From Datnioides undecimradiatus (Eukaryota; Chordata; Actinopteri; Lobotiformes; Datnioididae), in NCBI GenBank assembly GCA_008933995.1, contig WARS01000015.1:5583861-5647860 (forward strand): a DNA stretch of 64,000 nucleotides. The letters run 5' to 3'. Below the pieces are notes generated by a model. That model searched no databases. It was not told where the DNA came from and was given only the letters and a program-made list of their open reading frames with translations. Positions within the stretch are counted from its first letter, which is position 1; every line of letters begins with the position of its first letter. The translations under genes were made by a program, and so were the position numbers. This document shows positions 12,994-27,000 of this stretch, in pieces.

Positions 12994-15900
12994 ATGAGCG
13001 AGGTGTGTGTCCGGGTGGCGGTCCGGATCCGTCCACTGCTTCCCAAGGAGGTCCTCCACAACCACCAGGTGTGTGTGCGGGGGGTGCCGGGGTCCGCGCA
13101 GGTGATGCTCGGCTCAGACCGACTCTTCTCCTTTGACCACGCTTTTGGACCGACAGCCAGCCAGGATGAGGTGTACGAGTCCTGCGTCCAGCCCCTGGTG
13201 GAGTCTCTGGTGGACGGCTACAACGCCACCGTCTTCTGTTATGGACAAACAGGGTCAGGGAAGACGTACACACTCGGAGGGGGGAAGTTGGGTAAGTTGT
13301 ACAAACCACAGGTGGTACGTCTTTATCCCAAAACGGTGGTTAAAATGCTTATGGAGATGGGATAGTTAATTTGGGAAATTAGATTGAAGGAACTGCATTA
13401 CTGAAATCTGTTTAGAAGTATTGGTGTAACGTTATTTGAGGTGTTTGTAGGCTTGGATGTGTACTGTTTTACATTCCAGTCATTTCAGATGCATACAGAT
13501 AGTTTTGTTAATGATTTTGAGAATTCTGTTTGCAGGTTTTTAAACATAAACTTTAGATCTTGTGTTAAAGCCATGTAAGTGCTTATTGAAATCCCAAGGC
13601 AAGCTGTCTTGGCTAATAATCTGCCATTGCCCAATAGTTGTACTTTGCATATATACTAGGCCACTTCTAACGTTTTCCCTCTCTGTTATGTGCTTTATAA
13701 CTATGTGTCTCCTCCTTTCAAAACCTCTGTCAGATGAAGAGGGTGGAATTATTGACCGCGTGGCCCAAGATGTGTTTTTGCTGCTGGAGGAGAAGAAGAA
13801 GAAGAGCAGTGATGACATGAAAGCCACGGTGCGGGTCTCATATTTGGAGCTCTACAGGGAAGAACTGCGAGACCTGCTGGAGCTGCACACCGTTCATAAA
13901 GAGCTTCGTATCAGAGAGGACGAGCGGGGAAACACAGGTCATTTAAAAGTCTTTTGGCATGCAGATGTGTCAAAACTAAGTTAATTTTTTACATTTTTCA
14001 CATAGATTGCACAAAAGGTATGAACTCACAGATCTTCTAAGAAAAAGGCCCCGAGACATGATCTTTCATGTGTCACAGCTCACCAAGTTTGCCTTTAGAA
14101 TTTAGTCATTTTAAATTTTAAGTTCAAGTTTAACCCCCTCTGTGCGTTTAATGTCTGGATTTTGTCCTCACATCATCTTTCGCCAGCTATTAGTTTACAT
14201 CAATCTTACGTAAGGACAAGCCTGTCCATTCATGCCACCACTACTTTTTTCTTCATTAGTGATATAGTGATGCTTTCAAAATTGCACTCAAGTATGGCAC
14301 TTCCATAGAGTTGCTTGACTGGGGATAGAGTTTTAATGATGAATTGATAGAGTAGAGGTCCACATATTGACGTTTTTATTAGGTTTCCTAAAACTGAGTT
14401 CCAAGCATTTTTTTCTATTATTACTTTAAAGAGGATGAGAAAGTCATGGTTATACAATGAGATTAGACTCTATGTTGCCCATTATGGACAGTAATATTAT
14501 AAGATATATAAGATAATTGTGTAGTTTTGTTTGTGTTTTCAGTGGTGGTGGGTGCCAAAGAGATGGTTGTCACCTCAGCAGAGGAGCTACTAAGTGTTCT
14601 GGAGACAGGCAACGCCCTGCGCCACACTGCCACCACAGGGATGAACGAGCACTCCAGTCGCTCTCATGCCATCCTCAGCCTTCAGCTTATCCAGTGTAGC
14701 CACAATAACAGTTCACCCTTAAAATCTGTCCGCTCATCCAAACTCTTTCTGGTTGACCTAGCAGGCTCAGAGCGTGCTGGAAAAACTGGAAACACTGGTA
14801 CACGTCTCAAAGAGTCTGCCCATATCAACACAGGCCTGTTCGCGCTGGGGAATGTCATCCGTGCCCTCTCTGACCCGGTCCGACATCGCCGTGGTAACAG
14901 TTGCAACAGTGCACACATACCGTACCGAGACGCCAAAATCACCCGTCTCCTTCGTGATTCGCTGGGAGGCACTGCACATACGCTGATGGTGGCATGTGTA
15001 AGCCCCTCCCACCACAGTGTCGCTGAGACTCTGAGCGTTCTGCAGTTTGCAGCCAAGGCTCGTCACATTCGTAACCATCCTGGAGCAGCATCTAATCACA
15101 CAGAGGTTAAATCATGTCCTCCAACCTGGGACCCTGATGAGGCTCGACTGGGTGAGCTAGAGTATGAAGTCCAGACATTGAGAGAGCTCCTGAAGGAGAA
15201 GGAGAGAGAGATGGAGAAGACAGGCGTAAGACCTGGAGATCAGATCAGGCTATCTGATCCAGATAAGAAGGTGAACCAAGAGGAACTATTGCAGTACCGC
15301 CTTTTAGCACAGGAAGCTGCAGCCCTGCTTGCAGATATCCCTGTCCCCACTCCAAGTGACTCTTTCACTCAGCAACTGCATGATTGGCTGAAAAGACTGA
15401 CAACTGTCAATCACTCACTTCAGTCTGATGATAACAACTGTTCAGAGATGATTGGGGATCAACCCCATCATGTTACCATATTGAAGCTCCAAGAAGAACT
15501 AAACAAATGCAAGGTAATAACAAAATGTGAGAAAGAAACACTAGATGACTGTTAAAGGTCTATCAAATAGTTGGTGGAAAGTGGCCCATCATCTGCAACA
15601 TTTAGGGAAAACAAAGAGAATCAAAATCCCTGATTTAGCTGCAGAAATGTTGATTTGTTTTTGTTAAGAGTATATAGATGTTGGATATCTCTATATTATC
15701 CATTACACAAGGGGTGCGAGTGCATGCTTCTCTGCTAGCACACATTAAGCCATTATTAATATGTTTTTGTGATTTTTCATTTTATTAAGTTAAAGGTCCA
15801 CTGTCATGTCCTTGATCCCCAAAGACGACATTGTGCTGCCAAAAGCCTCAGACACACCGTTTGAAGTTAGTTACATGGACAGTAAAGCTATTTTGACTTT

Positions 15901-18900
15901 TAAAATAATAAAAAGAAAGGCTGCTAAACAAGACATCCTCAGGTCAGTGTGAAGTAAAATTACAGAAAACTCCCTCTCTCTGTCTGTCTCAGGAAGCTCT
16001 CACCATAGAGGAACAGCTATCTCAGCAGAAGGATGCAGAGGTGAGACGGGTCCAACAAGAAGTGGAGACACTTCTTCAGGGTTGCAAAACCCACATTCAG
16101 GCCTTAGTGGAAGAAAAGGAACGTAATCGTAGACAGGTAAGGAGAAGAACAGTCACTATATGACGTGGCCGAAAAGAGCAATGACAGTCTTTACGGCTCA
16201 AATAAAATCAGTTGTCCCAGAATTTAATGCGATCTGTCCTGTTGTTTCATATGTGTAATTGTGTGTCTGTATGATTCTGTAAATGTCAGACGGAACAACT
16301 CGTGGACCAGCAGATCCTCATCAGTCGTCTTCGCAGTGAACTCATAAACTGTAGGGGTGCAACCTCACAGTCAACAGGGGAAGCAGGGGCTTCTGGGAAT
16401 GCAAGCAAGAGGCCCCACAGTGTCCCTCTGATCAGACACAGCTGTGGACACGGGCATCCCAGGAGGGTGGGTAGCTGCACTGTTTTCTTCTGGTTGTGTA
16501 TAATTGTAAATGTGTTTATTTGTTACATCTGTTACACTTTTGACTTTTGCATTGCTTGTGGCTTTGAATGTTGCAAGTACTTAACAATGTTGCTACATAC
16601 ATTCATATGCGCATGCACACACTCGTTCATGGCTGTGCATGTTTCTGTGTGAATCCATGTGTGTCTGTAGATTCACTCTAGTCCCCCAGCTTATTCACTG
16701 GAGAGGGTGATAGCAGCCTTTAAGATGCGCAGTCATCTCCTGCTGGCTGAGATTGAGGAAAAGGATGAAGTGTATTGTCCATTCATAAAGCAACAGGCAG
16801 AGAGCAAAGACGGGTATCAAGAGAAGGAGGAAGACGAGGAGCAGGAGGATGAGGACACCTCTGTGGGCAGAATGGGATTTAGGTGAGAGCCTGTTTAATA
16901 CAAGCCTACTGGCTCTATCTTTGTCAAGCTACCAGTGATTCACTACACTCAATCTAATTTCAGCCAACAGTTTTGACACAGTTGTTTTCCCTAACATGTT
17001 ACAACAAAAAACATTTGATTATGAATTTATGTAAAAGGAAATGTTTATCAAAATGTGTGTTGCAAGAGTTGCCTTTAGATAAAGGGAAGAATTGTGTTGT
17101 GGAATGACACACATGCATTTTGTCAATTGGACCTCCCACAAATAACACCAACTCTGAATGCTATGCTTTTCACTTTCACTTTTTTATACATGCAACTAGT
17201 AGATTACAGAAATACTGTTTTAATTGTGGTAATTTTGATAATGACAATAATGGTTCCATCTGCAGTCTCTAATTTTAGTCCTGCATTTAAGTGCAATGCA
17301 TTACACATGGCATAAACAGTGTAGTTAATTCATTTAATTTGTGCCACCGGATTCTAGCTGTTGTAAAATACTGTTTCAAAATAACTACATCAATAACTGT
17401 GGCCTTGTTCACCTCAAACTGGTCAAAAATAACTTCCCACAGCTTCCCAATTCAGGTAGTGCAAATTCCTGAGTGTATATGGGGGTGCAATGTGGATGCA
17501 CGCTTTTAAAGAAGATGAGAGCAGCCGATGTGTTGTTCATGTATTAGTGTTCTATCACTGTCTGCAAATATACTGCATTCGTGCTGTGTTTCAAATTCAT
17601 TTATAATCCTTCATTCAGAAAACGTTTTTTTTCTCACAGCACTGAGTGAATCTAAAATAATCATCTATTGTGACATTACTCCAGGCGCTCCTTAAACCGA
17701 ACTTGGACCAATCGGCAGAAGAAATCAGTTCTCAAAGAGAAAAACACTGGACTGGACCAAACATGTAATGGATATCCATTGGTACAGCAGCAAGAGCGAG
17801 CCACAGGTATACAACTGGACTGCTGTCTTAACGGTCCTGCCTTCCTCTTTCAGATCTCCTCTGGGTCTTTCCAATTAGTTGTTTTGTATATTTTTTTAAT
17901 ATTTTGATATTATCAGTTGCTTTTTCTTCACAGGGACCCAGGAAAACCACACCACTCAAAGCCATGAGAGGAAGGCGAGACTAAGAGCCAGTGTTACTCA
18001 GAGGAGGATCCGAGATCTGTCAGTCAACATGCGCTTGAAAGAGGAGCTCATCATAGAGCTTGACAAAACTGGTGTGTTTATATGAATACACACCACGTGT
18101 TCATGTCATCCTGTGTCTTTTTGTTTGTAGTTTTATTCAACCTGTTGCACTGAGTCAAGAATAATAGAAATGCTAATTTTTGAGTTTCATGTTAACCTAG
18201 GTTGTTCAAAACATCCCTGAAGTTTCCAGAGGCTTTATCTGGAGGAGTCTATGAATCCAAGTGTGACAGCAATAACAGAGAAAAAGACAAAGTGTTATTT
18301 TGATGATATTGTAGAATACAGTAAAAAAAAGTTGGTATGTGGTGACTAGTTAATATAAAATGAGGGCCTGAGAGGCAAAGGGTGGACTGTGATTGGCCAC
18401 ATAGTGTGGAGAAGACTGGGCTTTTGTACTGAAGATGCAGGAACAGCTAGGGAATCATAATATAACTGTTTCAGATCTTTTATATTATATTTATGAGTAA
18501 TCTCTAACTTTGAGCAATGTCTACATCTCTAATTGTGTGTTCATGTCTCACAGATAAGGAGACCAGAGCAGCTGACAGATATGGCAGGCACAGTGCTGAT
18601 GGCAGAGAAGCTGGTGTGTTGGCAAGACTTTCCATACAGAGGCAGCAGATCCAAGCAGAGGTGTACCACAGCCTGCAGCACATGAGACAGCAGAGAGCCG
18701 AGCTTCAGACGAGCCTCAGAGAGCAGACAGAGACCAGTGACAGCAACAAAGAACTTGACCAAAAGGAGATTAAAGAGATGAACGTATGAAACTTCACTTG
18801 GCCTCATTTACCCATGTATATGAAATCATTTATGGTTGATGGAAAAAAAGAACAAATTCACAAGAAAAGAATATGTTGCAGTTGTAATTGTGGTTACTCT

Positions 18901-21588
18901 GGAAAACATTTGATTCTCCCTAATATCTCACAGCTAGTTAAGCTTGTAAAAATGTCAGACTCATTGGGAAATATAAAACTAGAAAAACAGCTGACCCTCA
19001 GCATGGGTGAAGCATTAATGGGTCATATGAATAACAATCATTTGTTTTTTTGTTTATAGGAGCAAAGGGCAGGGAATCTTACTGTGTCCAAATGCAATTA
19101 CCAGGAAGAGTCAACTGAAAAGGTAAATTGTTGCTGAATATGTTAAGCTGTGTAAATTCTTAAAATGTTTTCCCCAATCACAGTAGTTCATCTGCTCCTT
19201 TTTTCTTTCATCACCCTCCTTGTCTCTCCTGGAGAAGCCTGCCACTAGTTGGCTGGATGAGGAAGAGGAGCGGGTGCTCCAGAAGAGAGCAGAGCTGCGG
19301 GAGCTGGCGGAGGAGCTGAGGAGGAGAGAGGAGGTGCTCCTGCACAAGGAGGACTGTCTGCAGCAGAAGAATGAACTAGAGCTCAAGATGCTACACTCCA
19401 GTCAGGTCAGCCTGCATATGTGTTAACGTACACATGTGAAGGTGCTCCTGTGTTCATTTGTGTTAAATTTAAAGCAATCAAATATGGTCCATGTATAAAC
19501 TTCTAAAGAAGTGAAACTTTCCAGGCTCTTAGTCGGGACATACTGCATATGTCGATGCGGTTGGAGTCTCTAGAGGAGAGGCTGCAGAGCAGCAGCAGTG
19601 TTAGCCAGACCGGAGGAGTCACCAAAGAGGAACTGGAGGAGGAGAGGGACATGCTTAGAAAGAGGAGAGACACACTGGATGCCCAGCTTAAGGACAACAG
19701 AGTGCTCTCTGTGGAGGTCAGCAAAAAGGGATCATTTTATGTGTGTGATTCACAGCTTCTTGTCAACTGTCTTATTATTATAACCTTGTTTCATCAGTGA
19801 GATTCTTTTTTCTTTTGGGCACTTTGATTCATGTGTGACTTCAGGAGGAGCATTCGTTGCTCCAGCTGGAGGAAGCTATCGAGGCACTGGATGCAGCTCT
19901 GGAGTTTAAAAACCGCTCCATCCAGGAAAAACAGAAGAAGCTGTTAATTACAGACTCTTCTTCACCTAAGTCACAAAGCACTGAACCTGCCCAACTCTGT
20001 GATGTCATCAGGAAGCTGAAAGATCTTTCACGACCTGAGACTATGGAGCTGCTCATCAAATATTTCAACAAGGTAAGATAAAATGCATATATTCGGCATT
20101 CAGCTCTACATGTGAGCCTACATGTTCTCCATTGTTGTTTCTGAATGCTTTTTATTTATCTTCACTTCCTTACTGTTCCTTCCTTTCTTATGCTATTTAT
20201 AAGCAAATTCCATTAGTGCCTGAATGCTGCAGTCTTTTCTCTCTGTTTCAGCTTGAGATTAATATTTTTCTTTTTCTCCTTCTTCATTGTTTACATTACA
20301 TTTCTTCCCTTTCCAGGTGCAGCTGTTCTATTTTTGTAATGCTAATTAAATTACACGTCCTCCCTCTGTCTGCCCTGCTAATGCTCCCTGCTGTGCTCTT
20401 CATCTTTCCAACTGATGCATCTTAATGTCATTATAAACTTTATCAACTTCTCTACAGGAGGTTTGTTTGCACCATTTTACACCATTAAACCATGATAAAC
20501 TCCCTCCCAACTGTTTTACTTTGTCCTTCATTTGTCTCTGCAGCTATCAAGGTAAACAAAGGTACAATGTTTAGTGCATACCTTTGTAATTATGTTGTTT
20601 AATAATGTGTTTTTCTGCACTACTCTCTGTATCCCTTTATCAACCTAGGTTGTTTGTCTAAGGGAGGCAGAGCGCCATTTACGTTTGCACTGTGAAGAGC
20701 TGGAACTTCATGCTGGAGAGCAAGAGGGGATGCTGAGGGAGCTGGACGTCGCCATGCAGCGCCTTGCCCTGGATGCGGACCGCAGGCTCACCCAGCAGCA
20801 ACGAGATCACCAGAACAACATCCAGATACTGCTGCAGAAACTTAAAGGTGAGGAAATCAGGTCAAAAATGTTAAAATGTTTTTGATGCTAAAATGTGAAA
20901 TGTATTTGTCCTTTCCTTAGTTTAATGAATTTTAATCCTTACTCTTGTGTCCCTGTGTCTGCGTGTGTTAGAGGGTGAACCAGGAGAAGCACAGCAAGCT
21001 ATCCAAGACAGACTGCAGCATCTGGAGAAAGAGCTGTTTTTCTACAAAAGCTCCAGTCGGCAGCTTAAAAAGAAACTCAGAGAGTGTCTCAGTGACACCT
21101 TACACCCTGTTGATCAGGCCTCACACACAGAAAAGCACAGACAGACGCACAGTGTGCAGATACATGCAAGTGAAAATGAACCACAGATGCATGCTGAGGT
21201 GGTGCGGACAAGGACAAAAATTGCAACAACATACACAAAAATACACACTGAGCAAACAGAAAAAAGAACAAACAATGGCTGTCATATGAAGAGACCTGCA
21301 CACCAAATCCCCCATCCCTCCTCATCCTCTGACCTAAAGACAGAAACACCTGAATACAGCCAGACAGACACACAGTCCCAGCAGGGGACTAAAAGAGTGG
21401 CCGGTCACTGTGGGGAGAGTTTAGTGATGACACCAGTCCGTTTGTGTCGCAGAGAGCTGAGACAAATCTCGCCTGCTGACCTGCAAGTCTGTAGTTCTGC
21501 CACAAGGAGGCGACAATCTGTTGTGGATACCAGCACAGAATCAATACTGGAGGACTCCATAGAAGTGTCCAGACACACTGACAGATGA
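12994..21588 (+). CDS. kif27: kif27, kinesin family member 27 (motile cilia kinesin)
   Basis: Complete kinesin-4 family gene, paralogue of kif7, needed for motile-cilia construction in vertebrates. Fifteen coding exons: 12994-13291, 13734-13937, 14543-15513, 15993-16136, 16290-16466, 16671-16882, 17685-17806, 17934-18071, 18554-18783, 19060-19122, 19235-19405, 19525-19716, 19845-20072, 20649-20847, 20972-21588; 3966 nt, 1321 aa (human about 1400). The N-terminal motor has P-loop GQTGSGKT (84-91), switch I NEHSSRSHA (202-210) and switch II DLAGSER (239-245). Long heptad-rich, Glu/Lys/Arg/Gln-rich coiled coils follow. The end keeps KIF27-type TPVRLCRRELRQIS and DSIEVSR, which separates it from kif7. 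Start chosen at MSEVCVRVAVRIRP by family alignment; an in-frame ATG 54 nt upstream is the alternative. Exon 11 may start one codon later (19238). Polyadenylation signal at 21695-21700. Confidence 0.96.
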
Positions 21589-21700
21589 TGTTGCATCATT
21601 GGTCATCTGAGGCTTTACGTAGATAACTGCAACCAAGAGTCACTTGGCAGTAACAGTAAGGTAGGGCAGATTCTAGTTTAGAAACAGGTATACAAATAAA

Positions 21701-23390
21701 AACGACTGTCAGGATGACAAAAACTCATTGCATATTAATGAAAGGCTGATCCTCTTGTCTTAAGTATCTTATGGACATGTTTATGTATTGATTGTTGGAA
21801 AATGCTTGATTTAAGGACTTTGTGGGCTTTGAGAAGTTCCAATAAGCTCATTAAATAGTCATAGCACTGTCCTCTTATTTATTTGCCTTTCTTCATGGTC
21901 ACAGATTTCCTAGACCTGAATTCAATAAGAGAAGAATGGCCAGTGTTGTCATGGCAACTGATTAATGACATGTACAGAGAGAAATTTCTGAGATGGTGGT
22001 GTATTACACTAAAATATAGATTTTATAAATATAGAAATATCCCCCTTTGTATATACAACTCTCTTTCTTGCTCTTAGTTATTTGACCTTAGGTTTCAAGC
22101 TCTTGTCCAAGATACAGATATTAACACATTTTAAATTCTGACATAAATGCAGTGTATACATTGTGTGAGAATAGGGTATTTTATGCAAAAAGATGCACTT
22201 TTCTGATGTAATCTTTGTAATAGTCATAAGTAGCTAACCACCTAATGATCACCATTACACAATAATTTCTCCCCCTTTTCATATTAGTTTAAAATATACA
22301 ATAAACGAAAGAAAATATATTCATTAATCTGTTGTTAAATGTAATTGAATAGTGACTCGTGAAAAGAAATGCTTTGTCTTTAATCTTTAATTTAATTTTC
22401 ATCACTGTTAGCACTTAAACTGGCCAGCAGATAAAGTCACATTGAGCTAGGTGCTTTTGATATGATATATTTATAGTTCATTTTTTATAGATTATTTTTT
22501 TTATATCAGTGTGCACGGTATAACATTAGTTATATGTTGATTGCTGTGTAAATTATTTGCATATGGGTGAATGATATTACACTGGACTGTATTAAAGTTA
22601 ATTATAATATGTATTCTTCACTGTTTTTATTGTTAACTCAACCCCATGTTGTTATCACTTCCTCAGAGGATGGAGTCTGCTGAGTTGTCATGGTGATGAC
22701 ATGTCATGAGTAAAGACTTGACAGCTATCTCTGAATTACTATAGGATAAGCAACAATGTGCCTTAAGGTCACTGATATACACATACCACAGTTTATATAT
22801 CACACCAAATAGATCAGATAACCAGTACACTGATTTGATCACCAATCATAATCCCTGTATTGATCATTCTTTTGCCCCACTTACCCAGCCACTTGAATCA
22901 TACAGCAACAATAGAAGTAACACACAAATGTAAAAATAGCAGTAATTTACTCAGTTTCAGGAGCAGCTCTCATTTTCAAGATAACAATATAACAAGCACA
23001 TAAATTGGCAAGGAATACTCTTAATGTACATGACAAGGTGATAAACAATATACATGATAGACAAAATACTAGAGATAATGATTGGCAGAAGGCTACAGAA
23101 AACTATATAATATATATAATAATGTAGACCAAATAGTATTCAGATGATCCGATGTTTTGAATCTAAACATACTCCGATATAGTAGGCGGCAGACTGCATC
23201 TTTAAAGGTGATTTTTCATCCTTTAACTACTAAGTAGATGAAGAAAACAGGGCAAAAAATATATTTCCAGGAAGAGCGCAAACGTTATACAGAAAGGAGT
23301 TTGTGTAAGAGACTGTCAGATCTATCGGCTTTGGCCAAAAGATCACAAAAGTATGATTATGCACGATTCGGTTAAGTTTTTGTCCTGCGG
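21701..23390. other. kif27-gkap1 intergenic stretch
   Basis: AT-rich, mostly unremarkable DNA between the kif27 polyadenylation signal and gkap1. It contains one good RFX-type palindrome, GTTGTCATGGCAAC, at 21945-21958. No exon or RNA gene recognised. Confidence 0.55.
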
Positions 23391-23569
23391 ATGGCAGTGA
23401 GAAGCCGAGTAACGTGCATACTGCCGACTGACACGAGATCAGAGAGAGAGAAGAAGAAGAAGAAGAAGCCGAAGACGCAGCAGCAGAAAAAAGGTAGTAG
23501 AAGAAGAAGAAGTACTCAGGCAATCGCTGATAGCAAACCAACGTTAACCGACAGCGCATTCACGAACAG
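23391..23569 (+). promoter_or_regulatory. gkap1: gkap1 promoter/5' UTR exon (approximate)
   Basis: A GC-richer stretch with GAA-type purine runs ends in a good donor, ACAG|GTGAAA, at 23569. The next exon starts at 24007 after CATCAG, 14 nt before the gkap1 start codon. The 5' edge is uncertain. Short open frames here are treated as non-coding leader. Confidence 0.5.
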
Positions 23570-24020
23570 GTGAAACTATCCTTCAACAACTTTTTTCGTA
23601 AGCACTGTCTCTTCAAAACAAGTCAACGAGTGTGTTTAGAGGAAAAGATCAACGTGAGTCCACCCGTGTGTTTTTGACTGCCATGCATCACAACTTTTGC
23701 ACTTGTTTAGACGCTAACAAAGCCGGCTAAACGTTGTTACAGTTAGCTAACAACTTGCAGCTATGTAATGCTAGCTGCGTCTGTCACCCGACTGTTAGCA
23801 AGGCTGCAGTTGAAATCTGATCACATTTCACATGTCCACTGTCTGCGTTCATTAAACACACTTGCCGTACAGTCTGTTGTTATAAATACATGTGTTGGTC
23901 GAGAGTTGGTACTGTTGGTACTGAGGCTGCGACAAAAAGCTAACTCGTTGTTTTATGACCGGCTTCAAGTTATCTTTACTGTATTCTTCTTCTTTTTTGT
24001 CATCAGTTTTGCTTTTTGCA

Positions 24021-27000
24021 ATGGCATCGTCTGCAATGATCACCGTCCCTACCACCGCCTCCCGCTTCGCCCTGCTCCAGATAGACTCGGATTCGGACTC
24101 CGACGCCTCCGATGCGGGGAAGACCATCACTAAAGGCGGACGGGACTCCTCCGGCAAGCCCCGACAAGGAAAGGCAGGAGCAGCCGGGGGGAAAGCCGGT
24201 CAGTGCAACGACAAGAAGAAAGACAAGAAAAAGAAGAAGAGGGAGCAGCAGCAGACGGAGGCAAATGAGGTGAGTGACTGAATCTGAATCTCTGCTTCAT
24301 ACATATATACTGTATCTGTGTATCTGTGCAGACATGGCTTCCGTCGTGTGACGGACATGAATGGTGATTGTGCTTCTCTGTTGTTTCACTTCACTGGAAC
24401 TGAAACAGCAGACGCCAGTGTCAGGTACACTCCAGCAAAACCATGATCTGTTTTGTTTTGCTCTCAGCTGCAAATAAAGCATGTCACTGGCATTTTCCTT
24501 TATTACATAATAGATTATTTCATTTTATAAGATGCATTACAATGTTTTGTTTGAAGGTTGCTCATTTAGCTAAAGCAACACCCGAGACACACAAGCTGAA
24601 AAAAGAAAGTGACTGTTTATTTTACCTATGTAAAAATGTGACTTGTCAGCCAGAGAATCAAATGGGTCCCAGGCAAGACCGTTTTGTTCACATATCAAAT
24701 TTCATAACAAGTAAACTCAATATGCTTTACATTAATATGGAAAAGTTGATTACAAGATTAGTCCATGATTAAAAAAAACAGCACTGATTGGGATAATCAG
24801 TTGATCTTGTAAATCAGTTTTTGTCAAAGCATGCATGTCAATACTCCTAGCTGTAGTTTTTCCATGTTAAATAATTGCTATTAAAAATATATTATTTAAG
24901 AAATAATTGTTGAACATGGTTAAAGATTGTATCGTTTTGAACAATCACAGTAGCAATGGTTACAGCAGTAAAGTCACCATATAGCCTAATAATATCTTAC
25001 TGAAAACAAAACCAAAATGTCCTTAGAATAGATAATACTCCCAACATAACACAATACTGAGTTAAGAAAAAAAGAAGACAACACACATCAGTCAGTATCA
25101 GCTCCTTCTACTGTCTTGGACGAGGGCCTGCTCAGTCAACTGGGAAATTTACAAGTGTTTGCCAGATTTTAAAATAGATGGCAAACTAAGCTAACCAGTT
25201 AGATTCTATGCAGACAGCTTTTGTTTCAGCTTGTTCGTAACAATTTGTGATTAGTCAAGCTGGTGCACTGCACATGTGTAAGACATAGTTGCATTGGACG
25301 AGAGATTGTGGATGGAGCAGATTGAACACGCTCTTCTACATGTTTACTATGCTTTTTAACAGGCGTACTGATAAAGTTTTGTCTTTTTACTCACCAAGGT
25401 TACATTGAACTTATTGAACTCAGCTCCACAGAATGCTACATCATTAAATTAAATTACAGCAAAAAGAAAAGCACAGATAAATAAACCAGCAGCTCAACAA
25501 TACCATGGTCTTTTAAACTTAGCCCTGCACCATGTTTAATACCTGGTATCCATTCCTGTTTACTTTATATTATTGTAAACAAAATAATCTGAAGTTTTGG
25601 GAGTTTTCAGCAAGATTGGTAGTTGTTCATGGAAGCAGATAAAATGATCGCTTTAAATGTCAGCAATAATCCCATATATCTTTCTTTGCTAGCTACGTAA
25701 TCTAGCCTTCAAGAAGATTCCTCAGAAGTCGTGTGCCCCGCCACCATGTATGACACTGTCAGGAATAGCCAATGAACTTCTAAGTCCTGTGTCAGGGGAC
25801 CACAATTTACCTTCAGAGGGGTGGCAACAGTGGAAACAGAGGGATGAACAGGTAAACCTCATCTCAAATGTGTGAGCTGATGAGCCATACTGTAGATAAT
25901 GTTCTCTTGGTAATCTGCGTGCCTCTCAGGAAGCTACATTGATTCCAGCTGTTTGAGGTCAGCAGTGTGCAGCAGCACTATATTGTTTTTCTGTGATTTT
26001 CTGTGAGACTACCCAGTATGGGTTTCAGCTGGGTGCTTTTCTCATCTGTTGTCCTCCCCCCTGTGCAGATAACTTCTGAGCTTTATGAGGCTGACTTGGA
26101 AAAGGCCTTGATTCTCAGTAAACTGGAGTATGAACAACACAAACAGGTGCATTGCCCACACTCACTAATATAAAAAGTTTTAAAAGGCAACATGAGGGAG
26201 GAACAATTCTAGGACAGGGTATCTGCAAATCCTTTAAAAGTTCTACATTCAGATTTTACAATTAAAGGCCGTAAAATATCTTTAAAAGTTTTATTTTGGA
26301 TAATGATGCTTTTAATATTGGGATAAAGTAGATCAACTCTCATTAACCTACATGATTTAATGCACACTGAATATTGCCCTCTCTACGTTTGTTGCGGTTC
26401 AGACCTGTTCTTGGTGTTTTCTCTGAGAGTAACAGGATTAAAAAAAAAAAAACACAAACAAGTAATTTACTGATGTTGCTACAGACTACAGGCAGTCCCA
26501 AGGGTGTCCCAAGGAAGAGGCAAAGTCTTTTTATGTTTGTTTGGTGTCAGATAGAATCTGGACAGTACTGTCCTTCCCTGTCAGGAAAGTCAGCATTTTA
26601 ACTTCAAACTCACTGCTCGATTTTGAAATCCAGTTTCTGGTAAATGCAAATTATAATTTAAGAACTTTAATTCTTTAACTTTAAATGATCTGTTTAAACT
26701 CAGCAGAACAACACTAACACATCTTCGCCCAAGTCACGAGGAGGCAAAGAAGGCGGAGGGAAGAAGGACAAAAAGAAGAATCAGCAGGCAAAAGACAAAA
26801 AGACGGTTTCACTGCAGGACTTCCAGGCTGAAGGCAATGCAGGTGGGGGAAAGTTTTAAAAAGCTCTTAAATTAAGACCTTGCGTGTTGCACTCTGGAGC
26901 TCAACAGGCTCCCAGTAAATAGTTATTAATATGCTTGTCATGGTTCTGTGTGTCTTTGCAGATCATTTGAGTAGGAAACAGGAGAAAGAGGTGAGCAGAG

